From the NCBI GenBank assembly GCA_015493525.1, contig WGCY01000053.1, forward strand, positions 124,001 through 188,000: 64,000 nucleotides of DNA, in the 5' to 3' direction. The stretch is from Bacteroidales bacterium. Lineage in GTDB: Bacteria > Bacteroidota > Bacteroidia > Bacteroidales > F082. Below, in pieces: positions 9,637 to 19,747 of this stretch (positions are counted from its first letter, which is position 1; every line of letters starts with the position of its first letter). The translations under genes were made by a program, and so were the position numbers. The notes beneath the pieces are model-generated. The model was not told the DNA's origin and did no database searches. It saw only the letters and a program-made list of their open reading frames with translations.

Positions 9637-12201
9637 ATGGATACAAAGTTTTCTAAACGAATGAAAGATGTGATGTCCTATAGCCGTGAAGAGGCTGTAC
9701 GACTGGGAAATAACTATATCGGACTGGAGCATTTTATGCTGGGAATATTGCGCGATGGTGAGGGGGTAGCCGTGAAAATACTGCGCTATTTTGGCGTAGA
9801 TTTAAAGAAATTGAAACTGGATATTGAAAATGCGGTAAGGACGCCGGAAAATAATGGCCTGGTCATGGAAAATATTCCTGTTGTCAAGCAAGCCGAAAAG
9901 GCCATGAAAATCACTTATCTTGAGGCCAAGGTCTTTCATAGCGAAGAAATCGGCACAGAACACCTTTTACTCGCTATTTTAAAAGATGAAAACAACCTTG
10001 TAACCCATAAGCTGACCCTCTCGGGCGTCGATTATACGCTGGTGAAAGACGAGCTCAGCCGCATTTTAAAGGAAAATGGGGCCAAAGAAAACTACTCCGA
10101 TGATATCCCTGAGATAAAAGGAGAAACAGGAAGCGACATTACAGGCCCCGATAAGCCTGCTTTTGGCGGCAGCCAGAAAAAATCAGCTGAGCCAAAATCA
10201 AAAACCCCGGTACTTGACAACTTTGGCAACGACCTGACACGCGCCGCCGAAGAAGGCCGGTTAGATCCCATTGTAGGCCGCGACAAAGAGCTGGAACGTA
10301 TTGCCCAGGTGCTGAGCCGCCGGAAAAAAAACAACCCTATCCTGATTGGGGAACCGGGGGTGGGCAAATCGGCCATTGCCGAAGGACTGGCATTGCGTAT
10401 TGTGAACAGGAAAGTGTCCCGTGCCCTTTTTAACAAACGCATCGTAACACTGGACCTGGCATCGCTGGTCGCCGGCACAAAATACCGCGGACAATTTGAA
10501 GAACGAATGAAAGCCGTTTTAAACGAGCTGACAAAAAATACCGATATCATCCTTTTTATTGATGAGATACATACGATTGTCGGGGCAGGAAACGCCTCCG
10601 GCTCCCTTGATGCATCCAACATGTTCAAACCGGCCCTGGCACGGGGCGAGCTCCAATGCATCGGTGCCACCACCCTGGACGAATACCGTCAATACATTGA
10701 AAAAGATGGTGCCCTGGAAAGAAGGTTTCAGAAAGTGCTGGTTGATCCTACCACACCGGATGAAACCATGCATATCCTCGAAAATATAAAAGAAAAATAC
10801 GAAGACCATCACCTTGTAAAGTATACCGATGAGGCCATTCGTGCCTGCGTAAACCTTACAGACCGCTATATTTCAGATCGTTATTTGCCGGATAAAGCCA
10901 TTGATGCACTGGACGAAGCAGGGGCCAGAGTGCACATCAGCAACATCCATGTACCGGCAGAAATCATTAATCTGGAGAAATCTATCGAGGAGATTAGGCA
11001 AAAAAAGATACTCTCCATTAACCAGCAGAAATTTGAAGAAGCCGCACAGTTTCGCGATATCGAAAGAAGGTACACCGAAGAGCTGGAACGTGCAAAAAAA
11101 CGTTGGGAAGAAGATGCACAGCTAAACCGCGAAGAGGTTGACGAAGAGAAAGTGGCCGAAGTAGTGGCCATGATGACCGGTATTCCGGTTACAAATATTG
11201 CACAGAGTGAAAGTAACCGGCTGATTAACATGGAGCCGGAATTGCAAAAGGAAGTTATCGGCCAGCCCGATGCCATTAAAAAAGTGGTGAAGGCCATTCG
11301 CCGTAACCGCGCAGGGCTCAAAGACCCAAACAAGCCCATCGGCTCATTTATTTTCCTGGGGCCCACTGGCGTAGGAAAAACTTATCTGGCCAAAATGCTG
11401 GCCAAGTATATGTTCGATTCGGAAGATGCACTTATCCGAATTGACATGAGTGAGTACATGGAAAAATTTGCTGTTTCCAGGCTCGTTGGTGCCCCTCCCG
11501 GATATGTCGGTTACGAAGAAGGCGGCCAGCTGACGGAGAAAGTCCGCCGCAAGCCCTACTCCATTATCCTGCTGGATGAAATTGAAAAAGCACACCCCGA
11601 TGTGTTTCATTTATTGTTACAGCTGCTTGATGACGGCGTATTGACAGACAGCCTGGGAAGAAAAGTCGATTTTAAAAACACCATCATCATTATGACTTCC
11701 AACATTGGCTCAAGACAATTGAAAGATTTCGGTACCGGTGTGGGTTTCAGCACCGCCGCCAAAAAACAAAGCCGCGCAAGCCATGCCCATGGTGTGATTG
11801 AGAATGCCCTCAAAAGAACATTTGCCCCGGAATTTCTGAACCGAATTGATGATGTGGTCATTTTCGAATCGCTGGACAAGGAAGATATTTACAAGATTAT
11901 TGACATTGAACTGTCTCACCTCTATGGCCGAATCAACCAAATGGGCTATAAAATAAGTGTTGCAGCCAACGCCAAAGACTTTATCATCGAAAAGGGCTGG
12001 GATGAACAATTTGGTGCCAGGCCACTGAAAAGGGCCATCCAAAAATATGTGGAAGACCCGCTTGCCGAGGAGATTATCAAAAGTACGCTCAAGGAAAACG
12101 ATGTCATTAAGATAGAGTACAACGCCAAAAAAGAAGAAATCGTAGTGAAAATATCTTCGGCAAAGAAAATGCCTGCAAAGAAAAAAGAAACTAAAAAGTA
12201 A
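9637..12201 (+). CDS. clpC: ATP-dependent Clp protease ATP-binding subunit ClpC
   Basis: Hsp100 AAA+ unfoldase that feeds substrates to ClpP. About 854 residues: double Clp N-terminal repeat (about 1-145), first AAA+ module with [13 protein letters not shown], a short UVR/middle coiled coil ([17 protein letters not shown]), then a second AAA+ module with [14 protein letters not shown] and the pore loop [13 protein letters not shown]. The short middle region separates it from ClpB. GVGF after the second module matches the position of the ClpP-binding loop. A TTG lies immediately before the ATG; the ATG is preferred. The tail is very lysine-rich. Divergent from gyrA. Confidence 0.95.
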   Translation: MDTKFSKRMKDVMSYSREEAVRLGNNYIGLEHFMLGILRDGEGVAVKILRYFGVDLKKLKLDIENAVRTPENNGLVMENIPVVKQAEKAMKITYLEAKVFHSEEIGTEHLLLAILKDENNLVTHKLTLSGVDYTLVKDELSRILKENGAKENYSDDIPEIKGETGSDITGPDKPAFGGSQKKSAEPKSKTPVLDNFGNDLTRAAEEGRLDPIVGRDKELERIAQVLSRRKKNNPILIGEPGVGKSAIAEGLALRIVNRKVSRALFNKRIVTLDLASLVAGTKYRGQFEERMKAVLNELTKNTDIILFIDEIHTIVGAGNASGSLDASNMFKPALARGELQCIGATTLDEYRQYIEKDGALERRFQKVLVDPTTPDETMHILENIKEKYEDHHLVKYTDEAIRACVNLTDRYISDRYLPDKAIDALDEAGARVHISNIHVPAEIINLEKSIEEIRQKKILSINQQKFEEAAQFRDIERRYTEELERAKKRWEEDAQLNREEVDEEKVAEVVAMMTGIPVTNIAQSESNRLINMEPELQKEVIGQPDAIKKVVKAIRRNRAGLKDPNKPIGSFIFLGPTGVGKTYLAKMLAKYMFDSEDALIRIDMSEYMEKFAVSRLVGAPPGYVGYEEGGQLTEKVRRKPYSIILLDEIEKAHPDVFHLLLQLLDDGVLTDSLGRKVDFKNTIIIMTSNIGSRQLKDFGTGVGFSTAAKKQSRASHAHGVIENALKRTFAPEFLNRIDDVVIFESLDKEDIYKIIDIELSHLYGRINQMGYKISVAANAKDFIIEKGWDEQFGARPLKRAIQKYVEDPLAEEIIKSTLKENDVIKIEYNAKKEEIVVKISSAKKMPAKKKETKK

Positions 12202-12314
12202 GGCTACATCCCAGTACTGCTTAAAGTCATTGAGTTTCGGTGTTTTTATTCTTAATTACTTATTTAGAAAATGTCTAAATTACAGATGTGCAGGCCATCC
12301 TTTTCCACAAATCC

Positions 12315-12322
12315 TATTTTTG
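12315..12322 (+). promoter_or_regulatory. Candidate promoter -7 element for acyl-CoA dehydrogenase
   Basis: TATTTTTG matches TAnnTTTG, 40 nt before the ATG at 12362. No clear -33 partner. The 160-bp gap after clpC is otherwise AT-rich without a strong hairpin. Confidence 0.4.
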
Positions 12323-12361
12323 CTTCAAATAAAATTTTAATTCCTTAAAAAAACAACCCAT

Positions 12362-14128
12362 ATGAAAGGTGGAGAATTTCTTATAACCGATGCAAAAGCA
12401 GAAAATATATTTATCCCCGAAGAATTTGATGAAGAGCAACTTATGATAGCCGCTACCTGCCAGGACTTTGTGGAATCAGAAATTGTGCCCCACTTCGATG
12501 CGCTTGACAAACACGAGGAAGGCCTTATGCCCTCGCTCCTGAAAAAGGCCGGAGAAATGGGGCTGCTTGGTATTGCCATTCCCGAAGAGTTTGGTGGTTT
12601 TGGCCAGAATTTTCTTACCAATATGAAAGCCAACGAAGCCATTGGGTCTGCCTACTCTTTTTCGGTCGCCTTCATGGCGCACACCGGTATCGGGTCGTTG
12701 CCGTTACTTTACTATGGAAACCAACAACAAAAAGAGAAATATTTGCCCCGGCTTGCTACCGGCGAATGGCTGGCAGCCTATTGTCTCACCGAACCCGGTG
12801 CCGGCTCCGATGCCAATGCGGGAAAAACCAAAGCTGTTTTGTCCGAAGATGGAAAGCACTACATCCTGAACGGCCAGAAAATGTGGATTACAAACGGCGG
12901 TTTTGCCGATTTGCTGACCGTTTTTGCCAAAATTGACAACGACAGGGTACTCAGTGCCTTTTTGGTCGAATCGGCAACGGAAGGAATCACCATGAACCCT
13001 GAAGAAAACAAAATGGGAATTAAGGGTTCTTCAACACGCCAGATATTCTTTAACGATGTGAAAGTGCCCGTTGAAAACCAGTTGGGCAAACGGGGCGAAG
13101 GATATCGCATTGCACTGAATATATTGCATTTAGGCCGTATAAAACTGGGGGCAACCGTAATTGGCGGGATGCGTCGGGCCATCAACAACTCAGTAAACTA
13201 TTCCATTGAGCGCAAGCAGTTTGGGGCAAGTTTGTCCGAATTTGGTGCCATTAAGCACAAACTTGCCGAACAGGTTATCAAAACATTTGCCACCGAGTCG
13301 GCTGTTTACCGTGCCAGCAAAGATATCCAGGATGAAATTGCTGCCCTCCTCGAAGCCGGAAAAGCCTATGGCCAGGCCAATATCGGTGCTGTGGCCGAAT
13401 TTGAACCGGAATGTGCATTACTTAAGGTATATAGCTCTGAATCACTTGATTATATTGTTGACGAATTGGTACAGATTTACGGAGGAATGGGATTTTCTGC
13501 AGAGGCACCGGCCGACCGCTCCTATCGCGACTCACGGATTAACCGGATATTTGAGGGGACGAATGAGATAAACCGTTTGATTGTTGCCGATGCCGAACTT
13601 AAAAGAGGCCTGCGCCATAAAATTTCACTTCTTGAAAAAGCAGCCGAAGTTTTAGATGACAAAGAAAACATTCAGGTTGTAGATGTTTCCACACCTGATT
13701 ATTATGCACTAAAACATGCTTATGTCGGGCAATTGAAAAAAGCTGTTACCATCCTGTTCCCCTTGCTAAACAATACATTTAAGAAAAAGTTGGCTTTCGA
13801 AGAGGAAATTATGATGAACATGGCCGATATGCTGATGAACCTGTATGTGCTTGAATCGACCTTGTTACGTGTAGAAAAACTGGAAAAATTGAAATTAAAA
13901 ACAACCATTTCTGTTTATCACGACCTGTTGGATGTACTGTTGCACGATGTCATGCATATCTTCAAAAACAAGACGATGGATGCCGTCAGTTCCTTTTTAG
14001 AAGGGGATGAGAAGGCAGAAATGCTTGCCATTATGGAAAAGCTGACCTTTTACGACCCCGTAAATGCCAAAACAGCCCGCCGCCGCATTGCAGACAAGCT
14101 AATTGAGGATGAACACTATAAGTTCTAA
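12362..14128 (+). CDS. Acyl-CoA dehydrogenase, long form with C-terminal extension
   Basis: FAD-dependent acyl-CoA dehydrogenase, 588 residues, about 200 longer than the classical enzyme. The core (about 30-410) has CLTEPGAGSDANAGKTKAV (first family signature) and QIYGGMGFSAEAPADRSYRD with IFEGTNEINRL (second signature and FAD contacts). The C-terminal 170 residues are helical, as in long bacterial FadE-type enzymes. Likely role: first oxidation step of fatty-acid or branched acyl-CoA breakdown, or supply of electrons through ETF. It converges on a second, short-form acyl-CoA dehydrogenase with a shared terminator; chain-length preference is not evident from sequence. Confidence 0.9.
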   Translation: MKGGEFLITDAKAENIFIPEEFDEEQLMIAATCQDFVESEIVPHFDALDKHEEGLMPSLLKKAGEMGLLGIAIPEEFGGFGQNFLTNMKANEAIGSAYSFSVAFMAHTGIGSLPLLYYGNQQQKEKYLPRLATGEWLAAYCLTEPGAGSDANAGKTKAVLSEDGKHYILNGQKMWITNGGFADLLTVFAKIDNDRVLSAFLVESATEGITMNPEENKMGIKGSSTRQIFFNDVKVPVENQLGKRGEGYRIALNILHLGRIKLGATVIGGMRRAINNSVNYSIERKQFGASLSEFGAIKHKLAEQVIKTFATESAVYRASKDIQDEIAALLEAGKAYGQANIGAVAEFEPECALLKVYSSESLDYIVDELVQIYGGMGFSAEAPADRSYRDSRINRIFEGTNEINRLIVADAELKRGLRHKISLLEKAAEVLDDKENIQVVDVSTPDYYALKHAYVGQLKKAVTILFPLLNNTFKKKLAFEEEIMMNMADMLMNLYVLESTLLRVEKLEKLKLKTTISVYHDLLDVLLHDVMHIFKNKTMDAVSSFLEGDEKAEMLAIMEKLTFYDPVNAKTARRRIADKLIEDEHYKF

Positions 14129-14149
14129 GTCATTTTCGCCCAGATATAA

Positions 14150-14184
14150 AAATTGCGCTTTCGGAAAATCCGGAAGCGCAATTT
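14150..14184. terminator. Bidirectional terminator between two acyl-CoA dehydrogenases
   Basis: 15-bp stem AAATTGCGCTTTCGG (14150-14164) and CCGGAAGCGCAATTT (14170-14184), one G-U wobble, 5-nt loop, T-run on the plus side and matching A-run on the minus side. It serves the convergent genes ending at 14128 and 14208. Confidence 0.9.
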
Positions 14185-14207
14185 TTTTGCTGTGATAAGA
14201 GGCTGTT

Positions 14208-15350
14208 TTACCGCAGGATACCTTTTCCGATAACCAGCCGCTGAACCTGGTTGGTCCCTTCATATATTTGGCAAAGTTTGGCATCGCGCATCATCTTCTC
14301 AACAAGAAAATCAGTGGAATACCCCTCTCCTGCCATAATCTGGACGGCATCGGTGGTAACTTTCATGGCCACATCCGAAGCATACAGTTTACACATGGCC
14401 GAAAGCAGGTTTTTCGATTTTTGGCCGTTATCGTATGCCCAGGCCGAATGCCAGGTAATCAACCGGGCGGCTTCTACTTCGGTAGCCATATCGGCAAGCA
14501 TAAAACTCACGCCCTGGTTTACGGTAATGGGTTTCCCAAACTGAATCCGGTTCTTTGCCCACTCACGCGATGTTTCATAAGCAGCCCTGGCATTTCCCAC
14601 ACTGAGTGCTGCTACACCGGTACGGGTACGTTCAAAAGTTTTCATGGCAAGGATAAATCCCTGGCCTTCCCCTCCGATAAGGTTTTCTTTGGGCACCTCA
14701 ACATCTTCAAAAATGAACTCAGTCTGCACAGAGGCGCGCTGCCCCATTTTTTTCAAATTGGAAACGACCTTCACCCCTGCCGATTTTGTGGGAACAACAA
14801 AAGCACTCAGGCTGCGGGCACCCTTTTCGGGATTGACCATGGCAAATACCGTGATGAATTCCGAAACAGCACCGTTGGTGATAAAACGCTTGTGCCCGTT
14901 TAGGATATATTTGTCACCATGAAGGATGGCCGTTGATTTGATTCCGGCAACGTCTGATCCGGCATTGGGTTCGGTAAGTGCATAAGCAGCAACGCCTTTC
15001 GATTCAATAATCTGTCCAAAGAAACGTTTCTTTTGTTCTTCGCTGGCACCGAGCAAAAGCGGGGTCAGGGCCAGCGTGTTGGCATCCAAACATATTCCGA
15101 TACCGACGCATCCGGCACCAAGTTCTTCTGACGACAGTGCACTTTCAAAAATATTGTGCCCGTTCCCACCATATTCAACCGGAATGGGGCCATTCATAAG
15201 TCCCTCATCATAAGCCTTTTTGACTATATCCCACGGAAATTCTGCGGATTCATCATACTTTCTTGCATTGGGGATCATTACGCGTGAAGCGAAGTCCCTG
15301 ACTTTCTCCCTCAGTTCAATTTGTTTGGGTTCTAAAGAAAAATCTACCAT
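14208..15350 (-). CDS. Acyl-CoA dehydrogenase, short form
   Basis: Classical-length (380 residues) acyl-CoA dehydrogenase. ALTEPNAGSDVAGIKSTA is the first signature and QIMAGEGYSTDFLVEKMMRD with IYEGTNQVQRLVIG the second. The catalytic glutamate is expected at YEGTNQ near the C-terminus, as in butyryl- and medium-chain enzymes. It probably passes electrons to ETF during short-chain acyl-CoA oxidation or reduction. Monocistronic by layout. A TAnnTTTG match lies upstream (CAAAAGTA on plus at 15418-15425, reading TACTTTTG on minus). Confidence 0.9.
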   Translation of the reverse strand: MVDFSLEPKQIELREKVRDFASRVMIPNARKYDESAEFPWDIVKKAYDEGLMNGPIPVEYGGNGHNIFESALSSEELGAGCVGIGICLDANTLALTPLLLGASEEQKKRFFGQIIESKGVAAYALTEPNAGSDVAGIKSTAILHGDKYILNGHKRFITNGAVSEFITVFAMVNPEKGARSLSAFVVPTKSAGVKVVSNLKKMGQRASVQTEFIFEDVEVPKENLIGGEGQGFILAMKTFERTRTGVAALSVGNARAAYETSREWAKNRIQFGKPITVNQGVSFMLADMATEVEAARLITWHSAWAYDNGQKSKNLLSAMCKLYASDVAMKVTTDAVQIMAGEGYSTDFLVEKMMRDAKLCQIYEGTNQVQRLVIGKGILR

Positions 15351-15417
15351 CTTTTTTTAATTTATTTTAGTTAAACAATTCTGTTATTAATTTTAGACTA
15401 TTTTTCGAGCGAAAAGA

Positions 15418-15425
15418 CAAAAGTA
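15418..15425 (-). promoter_or_regulatory. Candidate promoter -7 element for short acyl-CoA dehydrogenase
   Basis: Minus-strand TACTTTTG, a full TAnnTTTG match about 68 nt upstream of the start codon; no clear -33 partner. Confidence 0.45.
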
Positions 15426-15496
15426 AGTTTTCTCTGGGATTTTTTCTAATTTAGGGCAACTTTTTGTTTCAGGGGACAGGACAACGGCGAAATTTT

Positions 15497-16396
15497 ATGC
15501 AGGAAAATATTTATATAAAAGGGTTCAAATCATTTCTCCAGCTCGAGCGGGCACTGTCAGAAAATACGGTAACGGCTTATCTGCACGATGTTAGCCTTTT
15601 GTTCTCTTTTTTACAGGCCAAAAGAAATACGCAGGCCATTAAATCGGTAACACACGATGACCTCACCGATTTTCTGCAATTCATTAACGAAACGGGGTTG
15701 GGTGCTTATTCGCAAAGCCGTGTTGTGTCGGGGATAAAATCATTTTTCGGCTATCTTATCCTGGAAAAAGTCATTGATGTTGATCCCTCAGCACTACTTG
15801 AATCGCCCAAATTGGGAAAAAAGTTGCCCGATGTCCTGAGTGAAGATGAGATGATGACTATCATCCAATCGGTTGATTTGTCCAGGCCGCAGGGAGAACG
15901 CAACAAGGCCATACTGGAGACGCTCTACGCCTGTGGCTTACGCGTTTCCGAGTTAATCAACCTGAAGATTTCGGATATTCATTTCAACCAGCAAATCATA
16001 TTTGTTACAGGCAAAGGGAACAAACAACGCCTGATACCTGTGGGCAAAAGTGCACGAAAACAGTTACGTACTTATATCCAGCAAGTGCGGATTCTGGCAA
16101 AACCCTCCAAAGAAGCTGAAAATATTGTTTTTCTGAACCAGCGTGGTGGAAAAATGAGCCGGCAAATGATTTTTATCATTGTAAAAAAGCAGGTTGAAAG
16201 GGCCGGCATCCATAAAAAAGTCAGCCCGCATACTTTTCGGCACTCTTTTGCCACACACCTTATTCGCCATGGTGCTGATTTACGGGCTGTCCAGGAATTA
16301 CTCGGCCATGTATCCATCAGCACCACAGAGATTTATACACACCTGAACGACACTGATTTAAGAAATACCATCTTAAAGTTTCATCCGCTGGGCTAA
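15497..16396 (+). CDS. xerD: Tyrosine recombinase XerD/XerC
   Basis: Site-specific recombinase that resolves chromosome dimers at dif. 299 residues from the ATG at 15497; 11 extra upstream codons are open but unlike the family. N-terminal SAM-like DNA-binding domain (about 1-90), catalytic domain with ACGLRVSELINLKISDI (Arg I), VTGKGNKQRLIPV (Lys), SPHTFRHSFATHLI (His-x-x-Arg), LLGHVSISTTEIYTH (His and nucleophile Tyr). Length and lack of extra domains favour housekeeping XerD over a mobile-element integrase. Its TAA stop overlaps the stop of convergent tsaC. Confidence 0.92.
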   Translation: MQENIYIKGFKSFLQLERALSENTVTAYLHDVSLLFSFLQAKRNTQAIKSVTHDDLTDFLQFINETGLGAYSQSRVVSGIKSFFGYLILEKVIDVDPSALLESPKLGKKLPDVLSEDEMMTIIQSVDLSRPQGERNKAILETLYACGLRVSELINLKISDIHFNQQIIFVTGKGNKQRLIPVGKSARKQLRTYIQQVRILAKPSKEAENIVFLNQRGGKMSRQMIFIIVKKQVERAGIHKKVSPHTFRHSFATHLIRHGADLRAVQELLGHVSISTTEIYTHLNDTDLRNTILKFHPLG

Positions 16397-16968
16397 AGCC
16401 TCAGAATACTAAACGAACCGTTTTTCTCAAGCTTAATCAGTGTGGATGGCCGAATGGTACGGATGCGCGTACGATGAATATCTACCACATAATCAACTTT
16501 TTCTTTTATGATTTCCGGGATTTGAAGAAAAGACTGGGGAGCAGGTTCCCCCGATAAATTGGCAGAGGTCGATACAAGCGGACGGCCCAATTGCCGGATA
16601 ACATCCACACAATAATCGCCCTGCACGACCCTGATGGCGATACTTCCATCGGAAGCAACAAGTTTTTTGGAAAGGTTTTTTGCCTTGTCAAAAACTATGG
16701 TAATGGGTGAAGCAGCATTCTCAATGAGGTCGTACGCTATGGAAGGAACATTCTCCACATATTGTTTCAGCTTGTCGGCAGTGTCCAATAAAACAATCAT
16801 GCTCTTTTGCCCGCTGCGGTTCTTTAATTTAAAAATCCGGTCAATGGCTTTTGAATTGGTAGCATCACAGCCAATTCCCCAAATGGTATCTGTCGGATAA
16901 AGCAGGATTTTCCCCTGCCTCAACAAGGTTACGGATTTTTCAACTTCTCTTTTTAATGCTTCAGACAT
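16393..16968 (-). CDS. tsaC: Threonylcarbamoyl-AMP synthase (Sua5/YrdC family)
   Basis: YrdC-domain enzyme that makes threonylcarbamoyl-AMP for t6A37 modification of ANN-decoding tRNAs. 191 residues, domain only, without the C-terminal Sua5 extension. ILLYPTDTIWGIGCDA and KNRSGQKSMIVLL near the N-terminus and RPLVSTSANLSGEPAP near residue 130 are the conserved nucleotide and bicarbonate/threonine site blocks. Its start overlaps the end of the upstream glycosyltransferase gene by 16 bp, so the two are probably co-translated. Confidence 0.92.
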   Translation of the reverse strand: MSEALKREVEKSVTLLRQGKILLYPTDTIWGIGCDATNSKAIDRIFKLKNRSGQKSMIVLLDTADKLKQYVENVPSIAYDLIENAASPITIVFDKAKNLSKKLVASDGSIAIRVVQGDYCVDVIRQLGRPLVSTSANLSGEPAPQSFLQIPEIIKEKVDYVVDIHRTRIRTIRPSTLIKLEKNGSFSILRL

Positions 16969-17951
16969 AACAACAATTGTTTGATATCAATATTTTCTGC
17001 ACATTTAAAATGTTTCTCAGGACAAGCCCTTTTGCCATGCAACCCGCAGGGACGGCAGGAGAGCTTTTCAGAAGCCTGGATAACAAAAGCACGGTCAGAA
17101 AGCGGCCCAAAGCCAAACTCGGGGACAGTAGAACAAAAGACAGCTGCTACGGGAGCATTCATGGCCGAAGCCAAATGCATGGGAGCCGAATCGTTGGTAT
17201 AGTTCATCAGGGCATCCCGCATAAGGGCAGCGGATTCCAAAAGGGTCAACTTCCCTGCCATGTTAATGCTATTGGCATGCCCGGCAGCTTTCATTATCCG
17301 GTTTATCTTCGGTTTTTCTTTCTCCGATCCTAAAAAACAGACAATCAGTTCTTTGTCGAGATGACGGACAAAATCAGCCCATTTTTCGGCAGGGAACTCT
17401 TTGGTATGCCACAAGCTTCCGGGAGATACTGTAATGTATTGATGGGTTTTGTATTGCGATACTTTGGCAAAATCGTGTTTTGATGGATATAATTTGGGCT
17501 TAAAAACAGAGGTATCCGTATGATTCTCAATAAGCTTAAGGTTTCGTTCTATTTCATGGGGGCTTCCCTCCTGCCCCGAAATCCGGTGCACATAACGATG
17601 GGTAAAAAGAAGAGAAAAGGGATTTTTTTTAAAACCTGCTGTTTGTTTCGCTCCTGAAAGCACAGTTAGCAAGCCTGTGGAAGCAAACCGCTGGGTGTTA
17701 ATTACCATGTCGTATTTTTGCTCACGGACAACCGTGATAAGTTCGCGAAGTTTTTGGTATTTTTTCTCTGATTTGTCCCACACCATGACATGCTTCAAAT
17801 GTGGATGGTGCCGTAACAGATCTTCGTTTCCCTCTTTCAGTAAAAAATCAATCCGCGACCCGGGGAAAAAATGATGTAGTTTCTCAATCAAAGGCGTGGC
17901 CAGCACAACATCTCCAAGGGAAGCAGTTTGTATAATTAAGATCCTTTTCAT
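16953..17951 (-). CDS. Glycosyltransferase family 9 (heptosyltransferase-like)
   Basis: 332 residues with the GT9 opening MKRILIIQTASLGDVVLATP and C-terminal donor-site block TNDSAPMHLASAMNAPVAAVF. Family members transfer heptose from ADP-heptose to lipid A-core at the inner-membrane face. Which core sugar is transferred cannot be told. It lies 12 bp after dapD and overlaps tsaC by 16 bp; the three genes form a mixed-function minus-strand operon. Confidence 0.87.
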   Translation of the reverse strand: MKRILIIQTASLGDVVLATPLIEKLHHFFPGSRIDFLLKEGNEDLLRHHPHLKHVMVWDKSEKKYQKLRELITVVREQKYDMVINTQRFASTGLLTVLSGAKQTAGFKKNPFSLLFTHRYVHRISGQEGSPHEIERNLKLIENHTDTSVFKPKLYPSKHDFAKVSQYKTHQYITVSPGSLWHTKEFPAEKWADFVRHLDKELIVCFLGSEKEKPKINRIMKAAGHANSINMAGKLTLLESAALMRDALMNYTNDSAPMHLASAMNAPVAAVFCSTVPEFGFGPLSDRAFVIQASEKLSCRPCGLHGKRACPEKHFKCAENIDIKQLLLCLKH

Positions 17952-17963
17952 ACTTTCTTACAC

Positions 17964-18788
17964 TTAAACAGCCACCTGAAAATCACGCAACGCATCATTC
18001 AACGAAGTCTTCAGATTGGTAGAGGCCTTTCGTTTGCCAATAATCAATGCACAGGAAACCTGATAGTCGCCTGCCGGAAAATGCTTGCTGTAAGAGCCCG
18101 GGATAACCACCGAACGGGGAGGGATAAATGCCTTATACTCAACAGGTTTATCACCGCTAACATCTATAATCTTAGTACTTTGCGTAAGCACAACATTGGC
18201 ACCAAGGACCACCTCTTGTGCCAGCCTCACGCCTTCCACCACAATAGAGCGGGAACCAATAAAGCAATTGTCCCCTATAATCACGGGGGCCGCCTGAACG
18301 GGCTCCAGCACACCGCCAATACCCACGCCCCCACTCAAATGTACATGCTTTCCTATCTGGGCACACGATCCAACAGTGGCCCAGGTATCCACCATGGTCC
18401 CACTGTCAACATAGGCACCAATATTTACATACGAGGGCATCATAACCACTCCCGGGGCCAGGTAAGAACCATAACGGGCAATGGCATGCGGCACAACACG
18501 AATATTTTGGGCAGCAAAATTTTTCTTCAACGGTATCTTATCATGGAATTCAAGCATACCGGCTTCCAGGGTCTCCATCTTCCGCAAAAGAAAATAGAGG
18601 ATAACCGCTTTTTTTATCCATTCGTTCACCTTCCACTCCCCTGCTTCCGGCGTTGCCACCCGCAGCCTCCCTTTGTCAAGTTTTTCAACCGTGTCAAAAA
18701 CAGCTTGTATTACCTCATCAGATTCGAGCAAATTGCGGTTTTCCCATGCCCTGTTTATCAATTGTTCAACCGTATTCATTGGTTTCAA
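17964..18788 (-). CDS. dapD: Tetrahydrodipicolinate N-succinyltransferase
   Basis: Left-handed beta-helix acyltransferase of the succinylase branch of lysine/diaminopimelate synthesis. 274 residues; an in-frame ATG three codons in is an alternative start. The central region shows hexapeptide repeats: PSYVNIGAYVDSGTMVDTWA, GGVGIGGVLEP, IGDNCFIGSRSIVVEGV. The N-terminal alpha-helical domain contains GRLRVATPEAGEW. Its presence implies that the succinylated DAP pathway is used. Confidence 0.93.
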   Translation of the reverse strand: MKPMNTVEQLINRAWENRNLLESDEVIQAVFDTVEKLDKGRLRVATPEAGEWKVNEWIKKAVILYFLLRKMETLEAGMLEFHDKIPLKKNFAAQNIRVVPHAIARYGSYLAPGVVMMPSYVNIGAYVDSGTMVDTWATVGSCAQIGKHVHLSGGVGIGGVLEPVQAAPVIIGDNCFIGSRSIVVEGVRLAQEVVLGANVVLTQSTKIIDVSGDKPVEYKAFIPPRSVVIPGSYSKHFPAGDYQVSCALIIGKRKASTNLKTSLNDALRDFQVAV

Positions 18789-18848
18789 ATTTTGAGCCTA
18801 ATATAAACATTTCCGTAATAGCTGTAACATTAATTTTTATTCTGAAAA

Positions 18849-18856
18849 TATTTTTG
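18849..18856 (+). promoter_or_regulatory. Candidate promoter -7 element for outer-membrane gene pair
   Basis: TATTTTTG matches TAnnTTTG, 42 nt before the ATG at 18898, in the 109-bp gap divergent from dapD. Confidence 0.4.
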
Positions 18857-18897
18857 TAATTTTAGGCCACTCAATTTACTGAAAACTCTTTTCTGCC

Positions 18898-19746
18898 ATG
18901 AATACTCCTGTTACAAACAGGTTAAGGCTGCTCAAAGCCATCCTTGTCGTCATGATTGTTAGCGTATCATGCCCTCCGGCTTCCGGGGCAGGTTTGTGGT
19001 ATCCTTCGGGTGCACGGCAGGCCGGTCTGGACCACTGTTCTGTCGCCCTGGGCGGTTTCTGGAGTGTGCAAAACAACCAGGCCGGAATGGCCATGATAAA
19101 ACACCTTTCCATGGGAATGGCCTACGAAAACAGATTTTTAATCCCCCACACGGGAACAGGAGACCTGGCCATAATCTATCCGCTGAAATTTGGAAATATC
19201 GGGGCCAGCCTTAGTTATTTTGGCTACCCGCTTTACCACGAAATGAAACTCGGCCTGGCCTACGCACGTTCTTTCGGGCCAAAGCTGAGGATAGGCCTTC
19301 AGCTCGACTACCTGCTGACAGCACTGGGCGAAGGATACGGCAAGCGGAGCAATGTAACTTTTGCACTGGGCATCCAGTCGGACGTTACGGACAAACTCAC
19401 TTTAGGTTTGTGGGTTTTTAATCCCGTAAGGGTAAAGCTTTCTGACTATGCAAACGAAAAAATTCCGGCAGTTTTTCGTTTCGGCCTGGCTTACCATTTC
19501 TCCCCCCGGTTGCTGGCCACCGCAGAAGTGGAGAAAAATACTGCTTTTCAACCGGTTATACTGCGTGGCGGAGTGGAATATGTTATTAAGGAACAATTCT
19601 CTTTCCGTGTCGGCGTGGGCACGTCGGGCGATGTGTTCTCTTTCGGGTTTGGCTGGCACAAAAAGCACCTGCAATTTGACATCGGTACGGCCATGCACCA
19701 GTCATTGGGCTTTTCCCCTCAGTCTTCACTTGTTTTTTCTTTTTAA
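18898..19746 (+). CDS. Predicted outer-membrane beta-barrel protein, unknown function
   Basis: 282 residues. The N-terminus has a basic start, hydrophobic stretch (about 12-25) and small residues before SGAGLWYPSGAR, consistent with a signal peptide. The body alternates polar and apolar residues with many Gly/Tyr/Phe and ends QSSLVFSF, a typical barrel C-terminal aromatic. It resembles the broad FadL/PorV-like fold by pattern only; no specific family is recognised. The next gene starts 1 bp after its stop, so the two are surely co-expressed. Confidence 0.7.
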   Translation: MNTPVTNRLRLLKAILVVMIVSVSCPPASGAGLWYPSGARQAGLDHCSVALGGFWSVQNNQAGMAMIKHLSMGMAYENRFLIPHTGTGDLAIIYPLKFGNIGASLSYFGYPLYHEMKLGLAYARSFGPKLRIGLQLDYLLTALGEGYGKRSNVTFALGIQSDVTDKLTLGLWVFNPVRVKLSDYANEKIPAVFRFGLAYHFSPRLLATAEVEKNTAFQPVILRGGVEYVIKEQFSFRVGVGTSGDVFSFGFGWHKKHLQFDIGTAMHQSLGFSPQSSLVFSF

Positions 19747-19747
19747 A

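Noticed and set aside
10092-10673. 193-codon antisense frame inside clpC
   Set aside because: It is a codon-bias shadow of clpC; low-complexity Ser/Arg/Pro composition and no start signals.
15497-16396. Mobile-element integrase for the tRNA-Ser islet
   Set aside because: It is a full-length housekeeping XerD-type recombinase 18 kb away with no element around it.
19448-19747. Hundred-codon N-terminal extension of the HhH protein
   Set aside because: It overlaps the preceding barrel gene in another frame, and the ATG at 19748 gives a proper signal peptide.
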